Below, piece by piece: positions 33,417 to 40,060 of a stretch of DNA of 64,000 nucleotides (position 1 is its first letter; the number at the start of each line of letters is the position of its first letter). The stretch spans positions 310,001 to 374,000 of the forward strand of contig NZ_JAUOEL010000005.1 in assembly GCF_030540765.1 (NCBI RefSeq). The letters run 5' to 3'. Below the pieces are notes generated by a model. The model was not told the origin of the DNA. It saw only the letters and a program-made list of their open reading frames with translations, and ran no database searches. The DNA comes from Flavivirga jejuensis. GTDB lineage: Bacteria > Bacteroidota > Bacteroidia > Flavobacteriales > Flavobacteriaceae. The translations under genes were made by a program, and so were the position numbers.

Positions 33417-34115
33417 TCACAATGCTATTTTATGTTTGTAACATGATTGATTATTATTTTGCGCTACTCTATCAAAGTAAATACGTGATGAGCGTATGTT
33501 GTTCATACCGTACATAGCCCAATCAAATTTACCGTCTTGTATGGTTGAAAACGATTTTAAGGGACTTGAAGGGTATATTTTGATATATTTACCTGTTTGT
33601 CCGACACGAGAATAACCATCAAGCTCTGTGAATAAAAATTCACGGCTAAGATATTCTTTGCCAATCAAGCTAGGGTTTCTGTCAACAAACTGCTTTACAT
33701 CGGAATCAATAACGCACTTGAATCGTAAGTCTTTCTCATACATTTTATTGAATAAGTCAAATAAATCACCATGTTTACAAGGCAGGGACATGGTTTCATC
33801 CCAGAGTTGGATAGTATATTTGATTTTTAGTTTTTTTATAATATGCTCATTTCTGTCAATCCACATATTGCGATTGATAATACTTTTTTCTCTTGCTTCT
33901 TCTCTGGTTAATCCATTGGCAATGTGATTAGGAATTTGTAGTGTATCTGACAGTCCAATAATGCATTCACTGAAATTATCATTGATAAAATCAATTGTGG
34001 CTTTCAGTTTTTCGTCAGACTGGTTTGGGTTGCCAATACTGATGCCGTACAGGCATGTATATCCTTCATGACTATCTAGGATATGTTTTGAAACACGTGC
34101 TTTGTATTTTTTCAT
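33417..34115 (-). CDS. tRNA-dependent cyclodipeptide synthase (XYP-type)
   Basis: Cyclodipeptide synthases take two aminoacyl-tRNAs and form a diketopiperazine. The 232 residues show the family blocks in order: GISIGNP at 24-30 (nucleophile S26), DTLQIPNHIANG at 57-68, the EEA-x6-NRNMWIDRN helix at 72-89, QLWDE near 103-107, SREFLFTEL at 157-165 (E164 equals the catalytic Glu; the usual Tyr four residues before is F160) and YIKIYPSS at 177-184 (Y-P pair of the XYP subfamily). It lies 2 bp after the XRE/PLD-like regulator gene, with GGAGAAATAATA before ATG. No tailoring oxidase or transporter is adjacent. The amino acids used cannot be told. Confidence 0.88.
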   Translation of the reverse strand: MKKYKARVSKHILDSHEGYTCLYGISIGNPNQSDEKLKATIDFINDNFSECIIGLSDTLQIPNHIANGLTREEAREKSIINRNMWIDRNEHIIKKLKIKYTIQLWDETMSLPCKHGDLFDLFNKMYEKDLRFKCVIDSDVKQFVDRNPSLIGKEYLSREFLFTELDGYSRVGQTGKYIKIYPSSPLKSFSTIQDGKFDWAMYGMNNIRSSRIYFDRVAQNNNQSCYKHKIAL

Positions 34116-34117
34116 TA

Positions 34118-34756
34118 TTATTTCTCCAATAAAGCTTCTGTTGGCTCTTTGTATATATTCCAGAGGGTTTTAAACTGTCGTCTAAAGACTTCGGCAATAG
34201 TTTCATCATGGATGATTGTAATTTTGGTTGTGTTTTCTCCAACTGAAATGGAAACGTAATCTCCATAAACAATAATGGCTGAGTTTAAAAAATCTTTTTT
34301 TGGGATATATCTATAGTTCTCTAGTGGGTATAGAAGATATTTATCGCCTTCGCAGACTGTAAATTTTATCCGAATGCCTGCTTTCATCATTCTCTTTTGA
34401 GCTTCGATTACAGGCTCTGTAGAGCGACGCTGATCAGCGTGAGAAACTAAAACTTCTTTGTTTGAGCTATCTTTCAATACTCTGTAAATTTCATCCATAA
34501 GTCTTAGGTATTTATCTTTACCTTCTAGAATACGGATTTTATCTTTCTTTTCTCTAACGCCACCATCAATAAACTCAACGCCTTTGCGACCAAAGGCTTC
34601 AATTATAGGGTCAAGTGTGTTTGAGCGAGGGTTATCAACTTCCCCATTTTCAATGGCTTTAATGGTGGCATCATGGATACCAGAATGCTCTGAAAGATCA
34701 CTACGTGACCAACCGCACATTGCACGTGCGGCTTTTATTTGATTCGGCTTAATCAT
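34118..34756 (-). CDS. XRE regulator with PLD-like sensor domain
   Basis: Residues 1-65 are a Cro/C1 HTH of the type common in Alphaproteobacteria (QIKAARAMCGWSRSDLSEHS, TIKAIENGEV, then NTLDPIIEAFGRKGVEFIDG). Residues 75-205 resemble the phospholipase D-like or TrmB-type sensor domain of regulators (LVSHADQRRSTEP, AGIRIKFTVCEGD, IIVYGDYVSIS), without the catalytic HKD motif. It should bind a ligand or RNA and control the operon. It precedes the cyclodipeptide synthase by 2 bp, and a sigma70-like promoter fires in the opposite direction upstream. Confidence 0.75.
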   Translation of the reverse strand: MIKPNQIKAARAMCGWSRSDLSEHSGIHDATIKAIENGEVDNPRSNTLDPIIEAFGRKGVEFIDGGVREKKDKIRILEGKDKYLRLMDEIYRVLKDSSNKEVLVSHADQRRSTEPVIEAQKRMMKAGIRIKFTVCEGDKYLLYPLENYRYIPKKDFLNSAIIVYGDYVSISVGENTTKITIIHDETIAEVFRRQFKTLWNIYKEPTEALLEK

Positions 34757-34853
34757 GAGAATTTTATATCACATACAAATACAAAAAGTAAAGTAAATTA
34801 CCATCAAAAGGAGATCATAGATAATTTAAATAACTATTATAGGTATTTTCTTC

Positions 34854-34919
34854 TTGACATATGGAATACGAATCAGTAATCTCGAAATTGTGTTACCCGA
34901 AATATTTACTTAACGGGTA
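34854..34919 (+). promoter_or_regulatory. Sigma70-type promoter and leader hairpin
   Basis: TTGACA at 34854 and TAATCT at 34877 are 17 bp apart, the spacing of a proteobacterial housekeeping promoter and unlike the Bacteroidota -33/-7 pattern. TACCCG at 34894 and CGGGTA at 34914 form a leader hairpin. It would drive the small gene at 34952. Confidence 0.5.
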
Positions 34920-34951
34920 TGTGTAAAGACTACTTTTGTGAGGAAAGAACT

Positions 34952-35113
34952 ATGACACCCCAACAAACATTGGCTTTCAAAGTCAATCAAAATGATGAGT
35001 TTAATCCATTCTATGCTATCGAGCGTATTCTTGAAAAGGAAAGTGACCCTTTCAAGGCGTTAGATGTATTAGAACGATTTGAACGTCGGGATTGTCGTCA
35101 AAAATCTGCATAA
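34952..35113 (+). CDS. 53-residue hypothetical protein
   Basis: From ATG 34952, preceded by GAGGAAAGAACT, the product is MTPQQTLAFKVNQNDEFNPF and continues to an Arg/Lys-rich C-terminus (LERFERRDCRQKSA). The frame opens upstream to 34919, but the Shine-Dalgarno site favours 34952. No recognised domain. Proteins of this size and composition occur on proteobacterial plasmids. It is divergent from the XRE/PLD-like regulator. Confidence 0.5.
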   Translation: MTPQQTLAFKVNQNDEFNPFYAIERILEKESDPFKALDVLERFERRDCRQKSA

Positions 35114-35204
35114 ATAGCTTTTACTTATAAATTTCAAAATTGGCGTAATTCCAAGATTTTCCTCTTGATTACGAACGAATACGCTCGTTTTGAATTTGGG
35201 ATGT

Positions 35205-35250
35205 GAGGTATGTGCTGGTTTTTAATGGCTTAATCACTCAGCCATACCTC
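35205..35250. other. Hairpin with one-base bulge upstream of the 65-residue gene
   Basis: GAGGTATGTGCTG pairs with CAGCCATACCTC, a 12-bp stem with one bulged base and a 21-base loop. It lies 37 bp upstream of the ORF at 35287. The bulged-stem architecture recalls the hairpins after mobF. Confidence 0.35.
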
Positions 35251-35286
35251 CGTTTCCCCCCTTAACTTTAATAAGAAAGAGAGAAG

Positions 35287-35484
35287 ATGATGACAGATAA
35301 CAACGATGACGATTTTAATAATGAAACCCCTTTAGATAAAGCCTTAGAAGCTGCAGAGGATTTTGATGAGGAAGTGGATTTAGACCCGCATCTTAAACGA
35401 TCTGCACGTCATCTTAAAATTGCCACTGATGAAATCGAAACTGCTATGCGGAAACGAAGGTTGTTGCCCATTGGAAGGCATTAA
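35287..35484 (+). CDS. 65-residue acidic hypothetical protein
   Basis: The product starts MMTDNNDDDFNNETPLDK, is very acidic in the first 45 residues, and ends with a basic tail (RKRRLLPIGRH). It is predicted helical. AGAAAGAGAGAAG precedes the start. It resembles small accessory proteins of proteobacterial integrative elements in composition only. A terminator-like hairpin follows at 35575. Its start is uncertain by one codon (ATGATG). Confidence 0.5.
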   Translation: MMTDNNDDDFNNETPLDKALEAAEDFDEEVDLDPHLKRSARHLKIATDEIETAMRKRRLLPIGRH

Positions 35485-35574
35485 AGAAATTCGCTAAACA
35501 GCGTCGAGTGAATAATTGTGACAAGACAACCGTAACAGAAAGATTGGCTCTTAAAGAGAACAATATTATCAAAG

Positions 35575-35604
35575 GGATTGAGGTGTTTTCGGATACCTCA
35601 ATCC
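35575..35604 (+). terminator. Perfect 10-bp hairpin terminator-like
   Basis: GGATTGAGGT and ACCTCAATCC form a perfect stem around a 10-base loop GTTTTCGGAT, followed by GTATTTAT. It is the only strong structure in the 35485-35678 gap and probably ends the transcript of the 65-residue gene. The T-run is weak. Confidence 0.5.
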
Positions 35605-35678
35605 GTATTTATAAATTAAAAGTAGTGCCTATTTTGATAAAGTTAAAATTTTGTTAAAAAATAAAAAAAAGCACTTGT

Positions 35679-35843
35679 TTATTTTAAAAATAATTCATTT
35701 TTATGTATGCAAAAAAAAATGTTTTTTTTAAATACCCTTTTGGGTATTTCGAACAAAGCCGTATCATTTTTAAGTGTTGCATAGATACTCAATATCGAAG
35801 CGATTAGAGCTATTAGGGATGATATGAATAAATAAACTTCCAT
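35679..35843 (-). CDS. 54-residue small membrane protein
   Basis: On the reverse strand ATG 35843 starts MEVYLFISSLIALIASILSI, one transmembrane segment, then a conserved-looking KNDTALFEIPKRVF and a basic tail. A frameshifted paralogue (33221-33354) retains the same start and the KNDT-P/A-LF block. The two flank the cyclodipeptide synthase region. Single-span peptides of this kind can be toxins or regulatory peptides, but nothing here proves that. It follows the integrase gene on the same strand. Confidence 0.5.
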   Translation of the reverse strand: MEVYLFISSLIALIASILSIYATLKNDTALFEIPKRVFKKNIFFCIHKNELFLK

Positions 35844-35935
35844 AAGTTGCGAGTAGTCAAATATACAAAAAATCGCATAAAAGACGTAAAATCAACATGA
35901 CATCAAAATAAAAACCTATTTAGTATTTACTTTAA

Positions 35936-37225
35936 TTATAGCCTAATTCTTTTCATCACAGAATATAAATGCTCTAAACTAGCACCTAAACCATATCGCA
36001 TTCGTCCTTTTGCCTTAAATGAATGCCCCATGAGTTGGCATTGAATACGGTCAGGGATTTCCTTTGCGGTTAACCTATCTTGAAAGCTATGGCGTAAAGA
36101 ATAGAGCGTATGATCTAGTGTAGGTCTCAATTCTTTTTCAAGTAGAAAACTGTTTATATAAGTAGAAAACTGATCTGATCTTCCTTGATATTTTATAAAA
36201 CCTTTAGGGTATTTTCTAAATGCTTTTAAAGCATAACCAATCAGAGGCAATCTACGCTCACTCACTCTGGTTTTTAAAGAATATCCTTTTCTTGGTCTTA
36301 TATGGATATATGGAATTGGCGCATCAAGAATAATATCTTTTTCTCCATCTAAATTAAGTAGTTCTTGAGGTCTAGCCCCTGTATCAGCCAAAGCATAAAG
36401 AATATATTTTGCTTCTTCTTCAATTCCATTTAACTTATCATCATTTAATAGCTTATCGACTATAAAATCATTTTCAAAAGGCAGGCGTGTATTAGTGTTA
36501 CCTTTTGGAAGATAAATATCTTTAAAAATGGCGTCAATATCAATGTCGAGCTGTTCATGTGTGCTCACTGTTTTTATAACACCTCGTAAATGTGTAAAAT
36601 CCTTATTGGCTGTTTCTGGCTTCATATCTTGATTTTGAATACGCATCAACCACCAATCACGTAATTTTAGCATGTCCAAATTAACAAGCTCACCTATATT
36701 TTTGTCGCCGACAGTTTTGATAAAATTATTAACCGCTTTAGTCCGTGGGTTTTTCCATTTGCGCTTTTGATCATGATTTTTATTGAGCAAGCGAGGTTTA
36801 GAGTATTCCCAGAATTTTTCTAAAGCTTTTGATATAATTAGTTTCTTAGGTTCTTCTTTTCCTAAAAGTGCATTTGTCACCAGATTGTTATGGTTTGCTT
36901 TATCTGTAAATAGAATACGTGATATAATCTCTTTGATCTCGGCTTCTGCCAGTTTCATTGATGGGATATATCGAAACCCCAACAGCTTCGACGCTAAGAC
37001 CAAGTTTTTAAAGTCTTGATCTGAATGGAAAGAATTGGTTTTTGCTAACCTTTCCCAATAGCTTTCAACTTCATCATTAACGACAACACTTTTCTTTATG
37101 GCTGTCTTCGGGCATTTGGTATTAAGAGCAATACGGACTTTCTCTCTAACATCAAACCTTTTTAGATACAATGGAACATGACGGGAATAATAATACCATC
37201 CATTTCGAGAGATAAGATATTTCAT
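35936..37225 (-). CDS. Tyrosine recombinase with DUF6538-like N-terminus
   Basis: The 429-residue protein begins with YLISRNGWYYYSRHVPLYLK, a DUF6538-like domain found mainly in Proteobacteria, and has the C-terminal recombinase core: LADTGARPQELLNL (catalytic Arg), LYSLRHSFQDRL (the H-x-x-R box with Tyr in place of His), LMGHSFK and MRYG (nucleophile Tyr). It is the second integrase of this element and does not sit at an end, so it probably belonged to a module captured within it. AAGAGG precedes the ATG. Repeats of GGTNAC lie upstream. Confidence 0.85.
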   Translation of the reverse strand: MKYLISRNGWYYYSRHVPLYLKRFDVREKVRIALNTKCPKTAIKKSVVVNDEVESYWERLAKTNSFHSDQDFKNLVLASKLLGFRYIPSMKLAEAEIKEIISRILFTDKANHNNLVTNALLGKEEPKKLIISKALEKFWEYSKPRLLNKNHDQKRKWKNPRTKAVNNFIKTVGDKNIGELVNLDMLKLRDWWLMRIQNQDMKPETANKDFTHLRGVIKTVSTHEQLDIDIDAIFKDIYLPKGNTNTRLPFENDFIVDKLLNDDKLNGIEEEAKYILYALADTGARPQELLNLDGEKDIILDAPIPYIHIRPRKGYSLKTRVSERRLPLIGYALKAFRKYPKGFIKYQGRSDQFSTYINSFLLEKELRPTLDHTLYSLRHSFQDRLTAKEIPDRIQCQLMGHSFKAKGRMRYGLGASLEHLYSVMKRIRL

Positions 37226-37237
37226 GGCAAACCTCTT

Positions 37238-37267
37238 GGTTACATTATCGGTTACAAAAACGGTGAC
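37238..37267 (-). repeat. GGTNAC array 1 (12-bp period)
   Basis: GGTTAC, GGTTAC and GGTGAC start at 37238, 37250 and 37262, exactly 12 bp apart, just upstream of the integrase gene (start 37225). A second array of three lies at 37446. Confidence 0.5.
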
Positions 37268-37332
37268 AAATTTGCCTTATGAATTCTAAAGACAAGGTCA
37301 CGATTTTAATAAAGCGATTTTTTTCAAAAGGT

Positions 37333-37346
37333 TATGCACATAAAAC
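37333..37346 (+). promoter_or_regulatory. TATGCACA box 2 (upstream of the inner integrase)
   Basis: TATGCACATAAAAC is identical to the box at 38157 over 14 bases. It lies 108 bp upstream of the integrase start, between the two GGTNAC arrays. A strong Shine-Dalgarno site (GGAGGAGAGG) and a 9-codon ORF (MGFYKKSSP) follow at 37369. Confidence 0.4.
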
Positions 37347-37445
37347 TAGCATATAGCTGGAGGAGAGGATGGGATTTTATAAAAAATCATCGCCTTAGCT
37401 AACCTGTTGAAAAGAAATATTAAAAAATCACTCTTCAAAACCTAC

Positions 37446-37475
37446 GGTAACTTTTACGGTCACAAATTCGGTGAC
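37446..37475 (-). repeat. GGTNAC array 2 (12-bp period)
   Basis: GGTAAC, GGTCAC and GGTGAC start at 37446, 37458 and 37470, again exactly 12 bp apart. The two arrays bracket a non-coding stretch of about 180 bp upstream of the integrase. This fits phased binding sites of a recombinase or an initiator protein (inference). Confidence 0.5.
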
Positions 37476-37504
37476 AAATAATGATTACCAGTACACGGTG
37501 AGTA

Positions 37505-37756
37505 TTAAACATTTTCTGCTATTTGTAAAGCCTTATTTTTAAAATGATTGTCCTTTTTTTTCTGTTCAATTTCTTTTTCTATCCGAATAAATATTGGCAA
37601 AAATTCGTTTCCATGTTCTTTTATAATCTTAGCCATAATATTTCTACACTGGATAAGTAGTTTAAGGGTTATATCTGTATCAACAAGGTTTTCTTTTTTA
37701 AGATATAATATCTTCTCTAATTGTATTTTTATTCGTTGTTCTTCGATGGCTTTCAT
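37505..37756 (-). CDS. 83-residue helical hypothetical protein
   Basis: The product starts MKAIEEQRIKIQLEKIL and is strongly helical and charged, possibly a coiled coil. GAGGAGAAAGA before ATG is a strong Shine-Dalgarno site. It lies downstream of the AlpA-like gene behind a terminator, and upstream of the inner integrase on the same strand. No known domain recognised. Confidence 0.55.
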   Translation of the reverse strand: MKAIEEQRIKIQLEKILYLKKENLVDTDITLKLLIQCRNIMAKIIKEHGNEFLPIFIRIEKEIEQKKKDNHFKNKALQIAENV

Positions 37757-37776
37757 TCTTTCTCCTCAAAATAAAA

Positions 37777-37803
37777 AAGCACTCTCAAAGACCGAGAGTG
37801 CTT
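37777..37803 (-). terminator. Intrinsic terminator of the AlpA-like gene
   Basis: On the reverse strand AAGCACTCTC pairs with GAGAGTGCTT over a 7-base loop and runs into TTTTTATTTT. It is a perfect 10-bp stem 19 bp after the AlpA-like gene stop. Confidence 0.88.
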
Positions 37804-37821
37804 AATCTTTATTTTTAGTAA

Positions 37822-38097
37822 TTAATGTTTGTAGTTTTCAGGATTTTCAATCCAGTTTTTCAAGTCCTGTATCTTATACGCTTTCCTACGCCCTTGATGG
37901 TTCAGAGAATGGAGTTTAGGAAACTTCCCTGCTTTACGTAGTCGGTATTGGGTTGTTTTATCGAGAGTTGTTAAAATCTCTGTTGTTTTGATAGAGGCAA
38001 AGGCATTTACCTCTAACATCAGTCCTATCAAAACCTCTTTTTCTTGATCTGGGTCTATCAAAATAACACCATTATTGTCGATTGTTTTAACCATCAT
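37822..38097 (-). CDS. AlpA-like excisionase / DNA-binding regulator
   Basis: From the ATG at 38097 (AAAAGGAAATA before it) the product is 91 residues. The C-terminal 50 residues (ASIKTTEILTTLDKTTQYRL, RKAGKFPKLHSLNHQGRRKA, YKIQDLKNWIENPE) match the AlpA/MerR-type winged helix with a recognition helix and wing. AlpA-like proteins control excision and integrase expression of prophages and integrative elements in Proteobacteria. Two TATGCACA boxes lie in the intergenic space to the divergent XRE gene. Confidence 0.75.
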   Translation of the reverse strand: MMVKTIDNNGVILIDPDQEKEVLIGLMLEVNAFASIKTTEILTTLDKTTQYRLRKAGKFPKLHSLNHQGRRKAYKIQDLKNWIENPENYKH

Positions 38098-38156
38098 TAT
38101 TTCCTTTTGTTTGTGAACAATAGAGAACGGACTTAGGCAATTATTCAAAAAAACGC

Positions 38157-38231
38157 TATGCACATAAAACCTTTATATAAGAAACACTTAGGTATGTGAA
38201 AAATGCACTGATAATGCTTTTTGTGTGCATA
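38157..38231. promoter_or_regulatory. TATGCACA boxes 3 and 4 (inverted pair between alpA-like and XRE genes)
   Basis: TATGCACATAAAAC at 38157 and its inverted form TTTTTGTGTGCATA at 38218 face each other in the divergent promoter region. Both adjacent genes encode DNA-binding proteins. A third related word, GAAAAATGCACTGA at 38198, also occurs at 26616. This fits autoregulation by one of the two proteins. Confidence 0.45.
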
Positions 38232-38283
38232 CGATTTATCGCTCCGTGGTTTTAAAAAACCAAAAAAACAACGGAGAAAATAG

Positions 38284-38559
38284 ATGGTGAATATGCGTTT
38301 TGATTACCCCTCAAAAACTCGTGATGATTTTTTAAAGGAGGTTGTATCTCAATTAAGAAATAAACGAATTGAATTGGGTATATCTCAGCAAGACCTCAAT
38401 CACAAACTCGGTATGGCTGACTTTTTAGTGACTAAATGGGAAAATGGTATAAGAACACCTCTAGCCTATCACTTATATTGCTGGGCTGACGCTTTGGGTT
38501 GCAAACTGACAACTCTTGATAAAACAACAGTATATGATGATGAAATTAACCGTGAATAA
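38284..38559 (+). CDS. XRE family HTH regulator
   Basis: This 91-residue protein has a Cro/C1 HTH (LRNKRIELGISQQDLNHKLG, then MADFLVTKWENGIRTPLAYH, then WADALGCKLTTLD). CGGAGAAAATAG precedes ATG. It is divergent from the AlpA-like gene and probably controls it and itself through the TATGCACA boxes. Its 3' end overlaps the convergent STAS-like gene by 14 bp. Confidence 0.8.
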   Translation: MVNMRFDYPSKTRDDFLKEVVSQLRNKRIELGISQQDLNHKLGMADFLVTKWENGIRTPLAYHLYCWADALGCKLTTLDKTTVYDDEINRE

Positions 38560-38830
38560 CACTGTAAGCCTGAACATACTTACTTATCAAACTAAACGTA
38601 TTTTTATTGGTTTTTAGTTTCACGTTTTGCTTAAAAGTATCCAAGCCAAAAACATCAATAAATTTACCAACCGAAGAGTTGAGGAAAGAAGATGAAAGAT
38701 TCAATGAACCATTAAGTTCAATTATCACTTGATCAGAAACAGCATTGTCACTCAAATAAGAATATAAGATATCACCATCACTATTTGATGATGTCTTTTG
38801 AGTGATATTTAAAATGTTAATTGTTTTCAT
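38546..38830 (-). CDS. STAS-like (DUF4325) protein
   Basis: The 94-residue product from ATG 38830 matches DUF4325, a STAS-like fold: an N-terminal strand, SDGDILYSYL, VIIELNGSLNLSSSFLNSSV, GKFIDVFG and a C-terminal helix. STAS proteins often act as anti-anti-sigma-like switches. It lies 102 bp downstream of a GHKL ATPase gene on the same strand, the known pairing of DUF4325 with GHKL ATPases. What the pair controls is unknown. A start at 38851 is less likely. Confidence 0.65.
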   Translation of the reverse strand: MKTINILNITQKTSSNSDGDILYSYLSDNAVSDQVIIELNGSLNLSSSFLNSSVGKFIDVFGLDTFKQNVKLKTNKNTFSLISKYVQAYSVIHG

Positions 38831-38932
38831 GAGTTCAAGAATATAGTACAAATGTACGTATAATTTATCTTTTACCTATTTTTTAACGCTTTTAACCCCT
38901 TTTTATTGAGTTATTGCTCAGTTTATTTTGTT

Positions 38933-39820
38933 TTAAAACTCATAAACTTCATCATCTGTATCAAATTCATCTAAGCAATTAGTATCAATTTCTACTTGAA
39001 TTAAAGTTCCATGAAAATAATCCAAATTTGATCTGAAAAAATCCTCTCCCGCACTTTTTTGAACGAACCCTTGATTAGAAATTATTGTTAAAGTCCCGTT
39101 GCAATTTTCGGTAAAATCTAACACGTTACTTAACCCAAAACCTGCATTTTGAGGTATTGACCTAATACTAAAACCTCTTTCTAGGGATTTAATAATAGCA
39201 GAACAATCATCCAATGTATCACCACCTTTAGAAGATAAAAACTTGTTAACCGAATGCGGGATTCCAACACCAAAATCACAAACAGAAAATTTTATACTGC
39301 ATAATTGAGGGAAAAACTGAGTTAGCACATAACCACTAATCAATGAATGCGAATGATTAAATACATTATTAAACACTTCCACTAAATTGGAAGACAACAT
39401 AAGTAAATCTTTATCTGGTAGATACGCTTTCCTAAAATAGGATTGAGCCACTCTACCGTAAACGTCAATTATATTTTGAGATATTTTCCAAAGTCCGAGT
39501 GTGGAATAGTTATTACAATCTGTATAATTATCTCTATTAAAATTATGATCCCAATACCTTTTAAACTTGATATTATCTAAATGACTATTTAACCCAAACG
39601 AACCATTAACAAAAGTAACTGTGATTTCATACTTTAATTTTAATTCTTCAATTAAACATGCTATTAAAACTAATTCTGCTGGCTTAATAAAGGCTGAAGT
39701 TCTTAAGTTAAACTCCAATATATCTTTATCACTAAGATCTATAGAGCGGGTTCTATTAACGAACTCAATCCATCTTATAGGATTGGCCCGTAAAGGTACA
39801 TTAACGGTTAGCTTTGACAT
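38933..39820 (-). CDS. GHKL ATPase-domain protein (STAS-pair kinase-like)
   Basis: The C-terminal half carries the Bergerat ATP-binding boxes: N box LVEVFNNVFNHS (near 144-155), G1 box DFGVGI (near 180-185), F/G2 box RGFSIRS and AGFGLSNVLDF (near 222-232). There is no histidine phosphoacceptor, receiver or transmembrane segment, so it is a soluble ATPase or Ser/Thr kinase like the anti-sigma factor SpoIIAB, probably acting on the STAS-like protein encoded next. The N-terminal 110 residues may contain another STAS-like domain. Probably cargo of the element. Confidence 0.72.
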   Translation of the reverse strand: MSKLTVNVPLRANPIRWIEFVNRTRSIDLSDKDILEFNLRTSAFIKPAELVLIACLIEELKLKYEITVTFVNGSFGLNSHLDNIKFKRYWDHNFNRDNYTDCNNYSTLGLWKISQNIIDVYGRVAQSYFRKAYLPDKDLLMLSSNLVEVFNNVFNHSHSLISGYVLTQFFPQLCSIKFSVCDFGVGIPHSVNKFLSSKGGDTLDDCSAIIKSLERGFSIRSIPQNAGFGLSNVLDFTENCNGTLTIISNQGFVQKSAGEDFFRSNLDYFHGTLIQVEIDTNCLDEFDTDDEVYEF

Positions 39821-40060
39821 ATAAAAATTATAAGAGACACCAAAACTAATAGAAAATCTTAAAATTTGTAAATGTTTTATCGTAATTTATTCATTAACAG
39901 ACAGAAATAAATGCAGTTAAAGCTGTCTAGAAATAGACACCCATAAGTCATAATTTTTAAAGAATTACTATAAATTTAAAAAACAAGGTATTTTCTTACT
40001 ATATTTAGCGTCTATTTGGGATAGAGAATTCCACTTTTTATTAATTTAAAAGTATTCAAT

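Noticed and set aside
35730-35749. AAATACCC-TTTT-GGGTATTT as a terminator
   Set aside because: It lies inside the 54-residue peptide frame and is followed on the relevant strand by an A-run rather than a U-run.
23000-38600. Attachment sites for the inner integrase enclosing the proteobacterial-like module
   Set aside because: I looked for a second pair of long direct repeats near 21-24 kb and 37-39 kb and saw none that I could support; only short repeats such as the GGTNAC arrays occur.
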